Position numbers and translations under genes: made by a program
The notes under the pieces: model-generated
What the model saw: only the letters and a program-made list of their open reading frames with translations
The model's database searches: none
What the model was told of the DNA's origin: nothing
In this document: piece by piece, positions 46,158 to 57,123 of the stretch
Numbering within the stretch: position 1 is the first letter of the stretch
How the letters are laid out: each line of letters starts with the position of its first letter
Assembly (NCBI RefSeq): GCF_001659605.2
Contig: NC_035164.2
Coordinates: 24,896,665-24,960,664, forward strand
Source: Manihot esculenta
Taxonomy: Eukaryota; Streptophyta; Magnoliopsida; Malpighiales; Euphorbiaceae
Direction of reading: 5' to 3'
Length of the DNA stretch: 64,000 nt

Positions 46158-46561
46158 GCAAGCTAGAATCTCAAGGGAAACTGCCCTCCCAAACTATACC
46201 AAATCCAAAACAGAACGTAAGTGCAATTATGCTGCAAAGTGGGAAGGAGTTAGAATCTGCCAGCCCGAAGAAGCTTGCCCAAGGCAGTAAGGCAGACCAG
46301 AAGACAGAAGCAGAAATAGAGATTTTAGAAGAGAAACAACCCCAGAAATCTGAGGAAGAACAATCCCCAATGCAGGTAATACGTCCACCTTTTCCCGAAA
46401 GATTTGCTCAATCAAAAAGAGAAAAGGAAGAGAAAGAGATCTTAGAGATTTTTCGCAAAGTCCAAGTATACATACCCCTTCTTGAAACCATAAAGCAAAT
46501 ACCCAGGTATGCGAAATTTTTAAAAGACCTTTGCACTAATAAAAGAAAATTGTATGGATAA
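46154..46561 (+). pseudogene. Athila-like gag-protease linker
   Basis: Frame with 'SKLESQGKLPSQTIPNPKQN', 'AIMLQSGKEL', a Lys/Glu-rich middle, then 'RPPFPERFAQSKREKEE' and 'IPLLETIKQIPRYAKFLKDL', the order seen in Athila elements between the knuckle and the protease. It ends at a stop (46559-46561). The same frame continues to the protease after 25 codons that still match element sequence. Confidence 0.8.
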
Positions 46562-46636
46562 GAAAAGATTAAAGTAGGGGAGAATGTCTCAGCTGTACTC
46601 CAAGGAAAAATTGCACAAAAATGTAAAGACAAAGGC

Positions 46637-47239
46637 ATGTTTGCGATATCATGTAAAGTTGGAAATCTTGAAATCAAGAAAGCAATGTGTGATTTAGGAG
46701 CTTCCATAAATGTTATGCCTCTGTCAGTTTATTTGTCTTTGGATGCAGGTCCGTTGAAACAAACAGGAGTTACACTCCAACTCGCCGATAAATCAATAGT
46801 TTATCCTAAGAGCGTGTTGGAAGATATTTTGGTCCAAGTAGGAAGATTAATTTTTCCAACTGACTTTTTTGTCTTGGATATGGAAGATAACAATTCATCA
46901 AACTCTATATATTTATTGCTAGGAAGACCATTCCTCAGCACAGCTAGAACGAAGATTGACGTGCATGAAGGCACGCTTTCAATGGAGTTTGATGGAGAAG
47001 AGGTAAAGTTTAATGTCTATGATGCAATGAAGTATTCTAATGATAATTTTTCTCTTTGCAGCATAGATATAGTTGACCCTCTCGCTCAAGAAGCCTTTGA
47101 ACTAAGCAAGGAAAACAAGTTGGGGGTAATTCCAACTGAGAACTTGATATTGGACTGCCTTGACAATAGTACATCTAAACTCAATGTAGAAATTGAAAAA
47201 TATTCCGCTCATTGGGCGCTTCAAGCCATAAGGCATTGA
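46637..47239 (+). pseudogene. Athila-like aspartic protease piece
   Basis: Contains the retroviral-type protease core: 'KKAMCDLGASINVMPLSVY' (DLGAS, with the catalytic Asp near residue 18), 'QLADKSIVYPKSVLEDILV', 'FPTDFFVLDM' and 'LLGRPFLSTARTKIDV'. The enzyme would cleave the gag-pol polyprotein. Directly after its stop, another frame (about 47230-47395) reads 'LQTLPVHLKYVFLGNKNTLP', the start of Athila reverse transcriptase, which ends abruptly near 47395. The rest of pol is missing. Confidence 0.85.
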
Positions 47240-47637
47240 AAATTGAGTTGCAAACACTTCCTGTGCATTTGAAATATGTATTCCTAGGAAATAAGAACAC
47301 ACTTCCAATCATAATTTTCTCCAAGTTGAATCATTTAAAAGCAATGAAGTTAATTTGGGTGTTGAATGAATATGAAGAGGGAAGTGGATGAAACATAACA
47401 TGCCACTGTCCAGCCTAGGACAATAAACAAGGGCGCTGCTTGGGAGGCAACCCAAGGTTACAGACTTGCCCAAGCCTGTAGAGTCACAAGTAAGTTTTAA
47501 TTTATTTATTATTTTTGGAGCAGATTGGATTTTCTAGGCAATTCGGGACTTTAGGGAACTTTTTTGAAGGTAAGTTATTATTTTTAAAATTGCTCCCAAA
47601 GGAAGGTAAGTTCTGTTCTACTTAATCTTATTTTCTA

Positions 47638-47697
47638 CTAAAATAAAATAAAATAAAATAAAATAAAATAAAATAAAATAAAATAAAATAAAATAAA
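47638..47697. repeat. (AAAAT)n microsatellite
   Basis: About 11 consecutive AAAAT/AAATA units, followed by less regular A-rich sequence to about 47740. Confidence 0.95.
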
Positions 47698-48531
47698 GCA
47701 AAAAAAATAAAAAATAAAAAAAATAAAAAATAAAAGAAAAAAACTAATTCTTTCTCTCTCCTGTCATCTTCATCTTCTATCTTTTTCTTTTTCTTCTTTT
47801 CTTTTCTTTACTGCAGATGGCTCGCGCCGCCTCTTCCCATGCCGTTTCCTCCGCCGCTGAGAGCTTCGCCGCCAGCGCTTCGACCGGTAGCCGCCGCCAG
47901 TAGACCACGATCCCATAGAATGTGGCGACCCAGCCTCGCGCGCGACCGAACCAGCGGACGCTCCATCATCGCCGGTCACGTGTCGCTCCGCCGGGCGAAG
48001 CCTGCGCAACCTTCATCGCCGGATGCAACCACACGCTAGCGTTTGCAGATGAGATGAGTTATGAGGATGAGAGGTGAAACATGAGATCCTAAAGCAACTC
48101 CAAGACTGAGAAATACAACCCAACCACCACCAGCTTGAGTTCTATGCGACTTACTCGTCAGGAAGTTCTCTTTTAACTTACTTCTATTTTATTTTATGGA
48201 TCTCCCTCGTTTGATTGAATTTTTTTCATATTGAGGACAATGTAAGGAGTAAGTGTGGGGGAGATGTGGTATGATATGTAAATTGAAGTGTTTTTTTTTT
48301 TTGTGATTGATGGGATTGATTGATGATTGATGAACATTCTGAAATTTTTAGAAATTTTTATTTTTTTCTGCCATTTTTCTTAGAATTTTTGGTGTTTGAG
48401 TTAGAGGCTTGCCCAAGCCTATAAACAGTTGATTTATTTTGATGATTCTCAACAGTTTCTCAGCACTTCATTTTAAATTATTTCTCATATTTAATTTTTA
48501 TAATTTCTAGTATTGACATCATTTTGTTCTA

Positions 48532-48637
48532 AAAAAAATAAAATAAAAAATAAAAAAATAAAAAAATAAAAAAAAATAAAAAATAAAAAATAAAAAAATA
48601 AAAAATAAAATAAAAAATAAAAAATAAAAAATAAAAA
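48532..48637. repeat. Imperfect A(4-9)T microsatellite
   Basis: A run of A-rich units separated by single T residues, irregular in length. Confidence 0.9.
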
Positions 48638-49400
48638 TTTTTACAGCTCCTTACTTGCCATAAGAAATTGATATGTCATTTATTGTAGAGTACAAATTAT
48701 TATGTCATTTGTATGCTAGCTTAAATAAAATAAATTTATCATTGTTTATTTTGTTAGTTTTATTTTTAAGCTTTGTTTTGAAAGCTCATGGAGTATGATC
48801 CTTATTTAAATAGTTGGGTAATGAATGCATGTTCTTTTAAATGAGTTGCTGCCCTTTATTGAGAATGAATGAAAGGATATTTTTTAGACTATATGTTTAT
48901 GTGGAAATTAAGGGGTGTCATCAAAGAAAAATAAGAAAAAAAAATAAAAATAAAAATCAGAAATAAATGCACTCCTATATCCCACCCCTCTAGTTGCTTG
49001 ATCAATTGGTTACCAACCCGATAGTCTAAGTAGTGCGATACTTGGTGTCCTCTTAATAGTAATACTAATACTCTGTTTAATTCTCCATTAGCTAGAACTT
49101 TTCTAATCTTATGTATTGTTTCTATCATAGTTAGCATAATCTTAATATGATTATTCTCTTCTATAATTATGGAAGAGTGTTGTGTAGCTTATCTTATTAT
49201 TATGTGGCATATATATTGACTTCAAATGCAGAGTTTGAACACTTAATTCAAGAGCATTATCTTGTAAAATCAATGCTTGTTGTTCTCTATAGTTCTACTC
49301 TTCTTGCATTAATTAGAACACATGATCATCATAATGTCATCTAAGGCTAAGAGGATATCAAAATTTATCTTCTAATACCTAAAATTAACCCAGAGCTTGA

Positions 49401-51139
49401 AAAATATCTCCCTACATATAAGAAAGAGATATGATTATAAATTTATTAAATCAATTAGTTTTTTAAATGAGAAATAAATACGCTAACCAATTAGAAAAAA
49501 GTTACAATATTACTCTCATGATAAGAATATTCTACAAAACTTAAAAATTCATGAAACAAAACATACTAATTAATATATTATAGTATAAAGGGCGGTTAGC
49601 TCATGAACAATGTAATGAACAGTGGTCGGCAATTGATTTTGCCTTGCTTCAATCATGCTTTTGCCCTCTTAAATGACATCCTTCTGTTTTCTTCCTTGGT
49701 TTTGAAGTCTTTCCATAGCCTCCCTTGCTCGATACTGATTAACCAAACGGTGTCGTTTCAAATCCTTCCTTCCCTTATCAAAATGATATTGTTCTTTGTC
49801 TTCCTTAGCTTCATCGTCTCTTTTCTTTCTTCCTATTTACTTCTACAGTAAGAGCTTATTAAAAGGCAATGGTAGGAGAAAAAAATAGTGGGGAGTCATT
49901 AAACACAGTTGTTGTGTACATGCAATGTTTTCAATTTATACATCAATATATAATAAATCATTTTCAAGTCTATATTAATGTCAATATACAATAAATCATT
50001 TGCAGTTAAAGAAATTTTAATTCTTAAACCTTAGAAGCTTGAACTCAATGGTAGGGTCTTGATACAGAGATACTGAAATAGTGTAAACATATGATTTTAA
50101 GTCATGATCTTGACAGTTCAATGTTCATTAGCAGTTAAAAGAGCTTTTCCTTGTAAGCATTAGAAGCTTCGATTCATTAAATGAAGCCCAAACAAAAAAG
50201 TTACAAATATATGAGTTCTTAATAGGAGTTTCTGGATACAAATACATTAAAATGCTGTTAAAAGATAATCACAACCCATGATCTGAATAGTATACTGTTA
50301 TAAATAGTGCATGGCCTTTCCATTTGTGAACAGGCCCCCTAGATATTTTGAGCATTTAATGCAGCATGCTCCTTCACACCTTTAACAAGGTGTAATTATC
50401 TCTTTTTGCTTGCCTTTGTTCAGCTTTTATATATCATAACATTCTTCAATCTTTCTGTTCCCAATGAGATTACTCCACCCGAACTAGTGTCGCTTTATTG
50501 TCAGTATTTCCATTTTTTTTACCCTTCTATTAGAGAAAATGATTAGAATGGATGTGAAGATGAATAACCTCTTCCCTTCCCTAATCACACTTGTGATCTT
50601 ATTTATATATTCACTTCAGTTTTCCCATTTTCATTCAGTCCACTCTTCTCTCAAGCTCTCTCCTTTGTTTTATTTTTTTTTACTGAGCTTCTCCTTTACT
50701 TTATTGTAGCCCTCTTTAATGCATTTTTCCTTTTCTTTTTGTAGTTGGCTATCCTTTCATAGAGGTTCTAAGGCTTTGCATTAATTGGTATCATATTTAT
50801 TCCATGGCTCATTAATTTATTTCATTTAATCCTCTCATAATTTTTTTGTGCTTAAAAGAGGATTAAATTTTATTCAGTGAGTATGCATAAATTGGATGTT
50901 AATTTGCATAGCAAACAACAACAGTCATTTACTAAGAATAATTCATGTATGCTACTAAGTATATTTTCTTATATACTTTAAATTTTCTTTTAGATGACAA
51001 ATATCATAATAAGCACAGTCATTAAAAATATGTTAAGAGGGGAAAGATATAACATTAATAGTATACAAGGTTCAGCCAAGCATGTAGTTTTAGTAATGTG
51101 CAAAGGTAAAGCGAGGTAGAAAAAAAATAGAATGTTGCT
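49401..51139. other. AT-rich intergenic DNA, no recognisable gene
   Basis: The short frame at 49603-49851 (plus) is hydrophobic and has no motif. Nothing else supports a gene. Confidence 0.5.
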
Positions 51140-51640
51140 TATCTTTCAGATAGCCGAGCAAGCGAGATCGAATTTGGAAATTTGGAAAGACTGGAGCACC
51201 TTCTCAATTTTTCGTATGACGTGGGGCAACTAGCCTTGGACTTTACGGTGAATTTAGACCGAACCTAACTTTTGTTGCTGACGTCCGATAGAGACCCACG
51301 ATAGTTTTTCAGAAATAGAATTTCGAGACGCACGACTTTTAAAAGAGTGACGAGGGCCGCAGGCCTGTCATAAAGTTCGATATGGAAATTTCATCGTTTA
51401 GGGGGTCAATTTTACATTTTAATTATTTTTTTAGATATTTTGGGTATTTTTATAATTTTGTATATTAAGGTTTTGTTCTATTATAAATAACCCCCTTGAC
51501 TATTAGAAACTCACTTTTTAATCTTGAGAATTTTCAATAAGACTTTTCGTCTTCTAGCCTATCTTTTTTCTTATTTCGTTTTAACCAAACGATATTGGTT
51601 AAAACTTCTGGCGGAGTCTAAATAGTCTTTTATCAAGCAA
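51140..51640 (+). repeat. LTR-like sequence with a TATA box
   Basis: More balanced composition than its flanks, with TTTCGAGACGCACGACTTTT and GTGACGAGGGCCGC, then a TATA-like TTATAAATAACCCC at about 51480 and a pyrimidine-rich leader. The layout is that of an LTR U3-R-U5. No second copy, boundary or target duplication was found, so this is tentative. Confidence 0.35.
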
Positions 51641-51650
51641 TATAGAGAAA

Positions 51651-51990
51651 AATGTTAGGGCTGAATGTGTTAGATCTAGAGAACTGGGAGAGGCATTTTT
51701 ACTTGAACCCGCACAATCGTAGAGAAGATCCATGCCTTTGTCGCGATGAGGATATGAGGGTTTGCTGTATTAAATTAAGGAAATTGGAAAAAGCAATGGG
51801 GACGTTGGATCTGCGAGAGTTGTTGTATGGGTGATTAGGAATCGAGATGGTTAACTGAGAGATGCCGTAGATAAGAGACGCGCCATCACAGAGAAGTCTG
51901 GTTTATTTGTCGTGGTGGCGGCATGGAGAAGAAAGTTAGGGCTGAATGTGTTAGGCTTAGAAAACTGGAAGAGACATTTTTACTTGGAAT
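51651..51990 (+). repeat. Short diverged tandem duplication
   Basis: GTTAGGGCTGAATGTGTTAG followed by a CTAGAGAACTGGGAGAGGCA-type block occurs at 51654 and again at about 51930. A weaker intermediate copy, around 51750-51800, shares 'ATTAAGGAAATTGGAAAAAG'. The frames 51652-51834 and 51923-52114 are translations of these copies and show no known domain. Confidence 0.6.
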
Positions 51991-52042
51991 TTTAAGATCT
52001 AGAAAATATAAATGCACTTCTCTTAGAAATTCTGAAGCACTA

Positions 52043-52045
<3 letters not shown>

Positions 52046-52081
<36 letters not shown>
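52046..52081. repeat. (AT)n microsatellite
   Basis: About 18 uninterrupted AT dinucleotides. Confidence 0.95.
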
Positions 52082-52082
<1 letters not shown>

Positions 52083-53461
52083 CAACTAAAATTTGTTACA
52101 AAGAATTATATTAAATTCGTGATAATTTCAGCTTATTTAAAAAACAGAATCTAAAATTAGTTATATTTTTATTTTTGAAATTATTGATGTGTTTAAACAT
52201 GAAATAAATATTTTATTTATAAATACCTTCAATTAAATTGCTGATAAAAGATCAATTAGGTTTAACACTTATTTTATTTTACTCTAAAAAATAGATTTTA
52301 ATGCATTAAATTAAAAAGTAATTTTATTTTCTAATGAAACAGCTCCTAACATATGTAGATACTTGTTGAATATATAATTACATTTACTTTTATTTAGTTC
52401 AAATTTTCTTTAATGTGGGTATAAATTAAATAATAATTTTACAAAAAAAAAAAAATTAGACAATTACTCTTTTCACTTTAAAAATTATTCTTTTTTTTTT
52501 TTTTGCATTGGAAACATGTTGCAGTAATAGATATTATTATATTAAATTAAATATTGATTCCATTTGTTATGAAATAAATTCTAACATATGTGAATATTTA
52601 TTGAATATATTATTTGTGTTAGTCTTCTTTTCCCTTATTATTCTTACCATTTTTAATTTTATCGTATCTTACTATTTTAATATATAATTACATTACTTTT
52701 AACAGTTTATTATTTTTTTTTGCTTTCAGTTATTAACTAGAAACTCATTTTTTTGCTAGCCTCCCCTTTAATTATTGTTATAGGTTATTTGATCTAATTG
52801 CAATATAATCATACATATTGTTTATCTTTATTTTTAAATTTAAATCTTTAATTGTCGTCACTTTATATGCTTAATGTTTAATCTTATCATGTAGATACAA
52901 GTCGATGTTTACACAAACTAGTCGATCATGCTCTGACTTCTTTCTTATTTTTATCAATTTTTTTTAGAATGAATAAAAAGAGAAAGAAAAAATGAGTAAT
53001 AATATATTTATAAATTTTTATTCAGTGTATTACACAAATAAACATTATGTGTAAATTTTCTCTTGCTGCAATGTGCGGGTAACTTCCTAATATAGTTATA
53101 AACACATAAAAACATACCAAGTATAAAATATTAGCAATCATGATCTTTTAACAATAGGTGGCAGACATGAGGGTAAATCAGTATCTTCTTTAATGAATTG
53201 AGATTATTGTTCAAATATCACTTGTGGAACGGATATATGATGATATTTGCAATAAGTTTTAGCTCATTTTTAATTTTCCAAAACTTGATACATTCAAGTT
53301 TGTCAAAAATTTTTGCTCGACTGAAATCACCCAAAGACGTGATATACTTTCTATAAAAAATATGTCATGCATTATTAGGTAATACAATTACATTTGAGGG
53401 TGTAAGCAACCGTATTTTCACAGCAGTTATAAAGTTATGGCTTTAATACTAATGAAACAAC
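52082..53461. other. AT-rich intergenic DNA, nothing recognised
   Basis: Long A and T runs, no motif-bearing frame. It ends at the target duplication of the minus-strand Tekay element. Confidence 0.6.
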
Positions 53462-53466
53462 AATTT

Positions 53467-55649
53467 TGTAACGACCCCAAAATGGACCGTCACCGGCGCT
53501 AGGATTCAGGTCGGCTTAAGGCCGCCAGAACCCGTAGCAAGCCTGCTATACTCTCTGTGTACCTGTAAACCTCATACATGATCATACATTTTCTGTGAAA
53601 ATAAAACTCTTTTCTGAACCAAGGCTTAACCTGTGCATGCACTATCTCTGTACTCTGTACTCATGTACTCTGTACTCTGTCCCTGACTAGAGCTTGCTCT
53701 AGATGGGTTAACTCATACCTGTTAAGCCTGGTTTTCACATACAGGAAAACATATAGCCATATACAGATCATGTACAAAACATACATCACTAGGTCAAGCA
53801 ACAACTATTACATCTCTTTAAGATTACATGTCCACTCTAAGCTATTACAGATCTCTTTACTTTTCCTCTCTGCTGGACTGTCCCTGTACACTGTACACTG
53901 AACCTGCAAAACTGGGGTTAAGGGAGTGGGATGAGCTCTATAGCCCAGTGAGTAGAACAGTAAAACATCTCAGTAAAATATGATCTCATGGAATGCACCA
54001 TATCACAGACAAGCCACATCAAGAGTAAACCTGTCACCACATAGTCCCAGTAACTCTGTGCCAGGGCGTAGAATCGAGCACCTGGTCTTCCTGTCATATA
54101 TGTATATGTGTATATAACACCTGTGTACTTACCATTGCCAGGGCGTAGTCAAAGGCTCCTGGACTTTGCTATACCTGCCAGGGCGTAGTCAAAGGCTCCT
54201 GGACTTCTCTATACCTGCCAGGGCGTAGTCAAAGGCTCCTGGACTTCCTGTCTGAGCCTATTGGATCATTCAGCATTCACTCACATCACCAAATAACGAT
54301 GCAATGCAACATATTCGTGAATACTAATGTAATCAACCTATGGCATAAACATGATGCATGAGATATGCTAAAAGCAGTTTGTGGTTCAATTAAAAGTCAT
54401 AAGTTTAGTTCCACTCACCTCTGGCTATCTGGACTGACTGACTCTGCAGGCTCTGAACCTCTGGAGCAGTACTCACTGCTGCTCTCTCTGGTTCCTCTGG
54501 TCTGTACCTATACAGATAGACTCAAATGAGGGACCAAAACTAGCTTACTAACAACTCTATTAACTGCCCCAAGAATCCCCTTAATCTCACTCTAAAACTC
54601 ATGCAAAGCATGCAAAATAAAGCTGGACAGGACACTTTCGGCGGCAGGTTCAGCGGCCGAATGTCCTCTCCAGAGACGAAACTCAAGCACCTTCGGCGGC
54701 ACCTTCGGCGGCCGAATCCCTCAAACAGAGCCGAACATGCAAAAACACTCGGGGCAAGCTGTGGCAACCAAGCCACCATGCAGGAGGTTCGGCGGCCGAA
54801 TGACCCTTCGGCTGCCGAACCTGAGTTCATCCAGAACTCAGCTTCAACGGCAAACCATCTTCTCCTTCCCTTCACCCACTCCACATACATACACCAACTC
54901 CTTAACACACATATACTCACGTATATGATCACAGGGGTCCAAAACTATCTAATAACCCCTAACAACAAATCAAACATAACACAGAAACATGTATACATGC
55001 ATAACTCAGCAAAACTATCATTCCGAACCTAAGCATACATCTCCTTCCACAAATCCCCCTAAAACCTTCAGAAAACATAAAAAACATATTCAAGAACATC
55101 ACTTACCTCCTGGAACAAGAAGATGAGTGAGCTAAACAAAGGAAAACGGATCACCTCTTCTTCACCCTCACTAACTTTCCAAAGCTCACTTTTTGCTTAA
55201 AACCTTCAAAACATGGTAAACGAGCAAACTCCTGCATGAGCTGCTCAAACTAAGCAAATAAAGCATAGGAGACGTGGCCAAGCTTCTGGACATGATCTGG
55301 TGATAACACCTGTCCAAAATGCTGACTAAGGCACACAAACCTGCTGGCTACGCAACTCAGCTTCGGCTGCCGAATCGCATGCAAAACCATGCAACATTCG
55401 GGGGCCGAACCTGAATTCGGAAGCCGAACATTGGGCACTTTCGGCGGCCGAACTTATCTTCGGCGGCCGAACTTGGCTAAAGTCTCCATGACCCATTTCT
55501 CTTCAAAACTCATAACTATAGACTTGTAACACCATAAAACACATCATAACACTGAGAAAACATAACTCCTACCCGTATATAGAATCCCAACACCCCGGAT
55601 TCCACCAGACAACAGGAATTCCGGTGCCGGATTCTAGCCGGGTATTACA
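53467..55649 (-). repeat. 3' LTR of the minus-strand Tekay element
   Basis: Starts TGTAACGACCCC and ends GGGTATTACA on the plus strand. Holds TTCGGCGGCCGAA palindromes (about 54640-54820 and 55360-55475) and a tandem array (54128-54250, three copies of TGCCAGGGCGTAGTCAAAGG plus CTCCTGGACTT). Confidence 0.95.
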
Positions 55650-55725
55650 TTCTCCCCTCCTTAAGAACATTCGTCCTCGGATGTTCCTCAAACAACAAAA
55701 ACAAAACACAAGGAGGAAATTAACC

Positions 55726-57123
55726 TCAAAATAGATGTGGATACTGCTGGAGCATAGACTCCCGCGTCTCCCAGGTGCACTCTTCGAGATTATGGTGGTT
55801 CCATAGAACTTTCACCATCGGAATCTCCTTGTTCCTTAGCTGTCTGATCTGCGTGTCCAGAATCCGCACTGGCTGCTCTATATAGGTGAGATCCGTATGA
55901 ATCTCCACCTCAAGCTCACTCAGAACCTGATTCGGATCTGACACAAACTGTCGTAGCATAGAAACATGAAATACCGGGTGAATGCGCTCCATAGAAGCAG
56001 GTAAATCCAGCTTATACGACACATTTCCGATCCTCTGCAACACCTCAAAGGGTCCAATGTACCGTGGAGCTAATTTACCTTTCTTTCCAAAACGAACCAC
56101 TCCTTTCATGGGAGACACTTTCAGCAATACCCAATTACCCTCGTGAAACTCTAACTGCTTCCTGCGAACGTCTGCATAACTTTTCTGTCTACTCTGAGCT
56201 GTTCTGATTCTCTCTCTGATCATGGGCACCATTCTACTGGTAATGTCTACTAACTCTGGCCCTGCAAGAGCCTTCTCTCCTACCTCTTCCCAGCAAACAG
56301 GGGATCTGCACTTCCTCCCATACAAAGCTTCATAAGGAGCCATCCCAATGCTAGCATGATGACTGTTATTGTAGGCAAACTCCACCAAAGGTAGATGCTG
56401 CCGCCAAGAACCGCCAAAGTCTAACACACATAAACGAAGCATATCCTCTATGGTCTGGATGGTCCTTTCTGACTGTCCATCAGTCTGTGGGTGGAAAGCA
56501 GTACTAAAATCCAATCTCGTGCCCATCGCACTTTGCAGACTCCGCCAAAAGCGAGAGGTAAACTGAGGTCCTCTGTCTGAAACTATAGACACTGGAACTC
56601 CATGTAATCTCACTATCTCATCCATATAGACCTGTGCCAACTTATCCACAGAATAGTTACTCCATACTGGAAGAAAATGAGCAGATTTCGTGAGTCTGTC
56701 CACAATTACCCATATCGAGTCTATTCTGTTGGACGCTACTGGTAAACCCACTACAAAATCCATGGCTATGTTCTCCCATTTCCACTCTGGAATCGGTAAT
56801 GGGTTAAGCATTCCGGCTGGTTTCTGATGCTCTAATTTCACCCTCTGACAAACCTCACAGGCTGTCACAAACTGCGCTACTTCTTTCTTCATGGCTGGCC
56901 ACCAATAGACCCTTTTCAGATCCTGATACATCTTGGTGGCTCCTGGGTGAACACTATACCTCGCATTATGAGCTTCCCTCATAATGTCTTCCTTCACACT
57001 GCCCCTATCTGGTACACAAAGTCGACTCCCATAGCGAAGGATCCCTTTGCTGTCAAATCTGAACTCTGCACTATTGCCTGACTGAACAGTCCTGGCAATT
57101 TTCATCAATTCAGGGTCCTCATG
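55726..57123 (-). pseudogene. Tekay pol, segment downstream of the amber codon (integrase and chromodomain)
   Basis: Same frame as the upstream segment and open from 57123 to the stop at 55726. It encodes the integrase zinc finger ('[20 protein letters not shown]' then 'CEVCQRVK'), the D,D(35)E core ('AMDFVVGLP', '[12 protein letters not shown]', 'DGQSERTIQ'), the 'GPFEVLQRIGNVSYKL' and '[12 protein letters not shown]' region, and a C-terminal chromodomain ('[17 protein letters not shown]'). Chromodomains of this clade are thought to guide integration to heterochromatin. Because the stop lies between RNase H and integrase, integrase is not made as part of the polyprotein unless the stop is read through. 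Confidence 0.9.

Larger units (their letters stand above)
23600..49400 (+). mobile_element. Athila-like Ty3 retrotransposon, decayed and split by a nest of later insertions
   Basis: Host element of the nest; its own DNA is 23600-25016 plus 45525-49400. In order: the 3' part of a 5' LTR with a TATA-like CTATAAATAG (about 23781) ending ACCCGTCA at 24320; a primer-binding site (24326-24343, TGGCGCAGTTGCCGGGGA) of the Athila/Tat kind; gag, interrupted by the Tat element; a CCHC knuckle; an aspartic protease; only the first residues of reverse transcriptase; then an Athila-style region with 'GGGCGCTGCTTGGGAGGCAA' and a purine tract (AAGTGTGGGGGAG, 48251-48263). Most of pol is deleted near 47395. 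The coding frames are broken by stops and frameshifts. I found no 3' LTR matching the 5' one, so both outer limits are approximate. Confidence 0.75.
47396..49400 (+). other. Athila-like 3' untranslated region
   Basis: After the pol deletion the sequence contains GCGCTGCTTGGGAGGCAACC, a 28-codon GC-rich frame (47817-47903, 'MARAASSHAVSSAAESFAAS'), a purine tract (AAGTGTGGGGGAG, 48251-48263) and CTTGATCAATTGGTTACCAA (about 48998), all in the order usual for Athila elements. Two A-rich simple repeats lie inside (47638-47697 and 48532-48637). The 3' LTR was not recognised, and the end at 49400 is approximate. Confidence 0.55.

Noticed and set aside
47770..48039. GC-rich frames near 47839-48039 (plus) and 47770-48009 (minus)
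   Set aside because: They lie in the Athila-like 3' region, are Arg/Ser/Pro-rich and overlap each other on opposite strands, consistent with composition rather than a gene.
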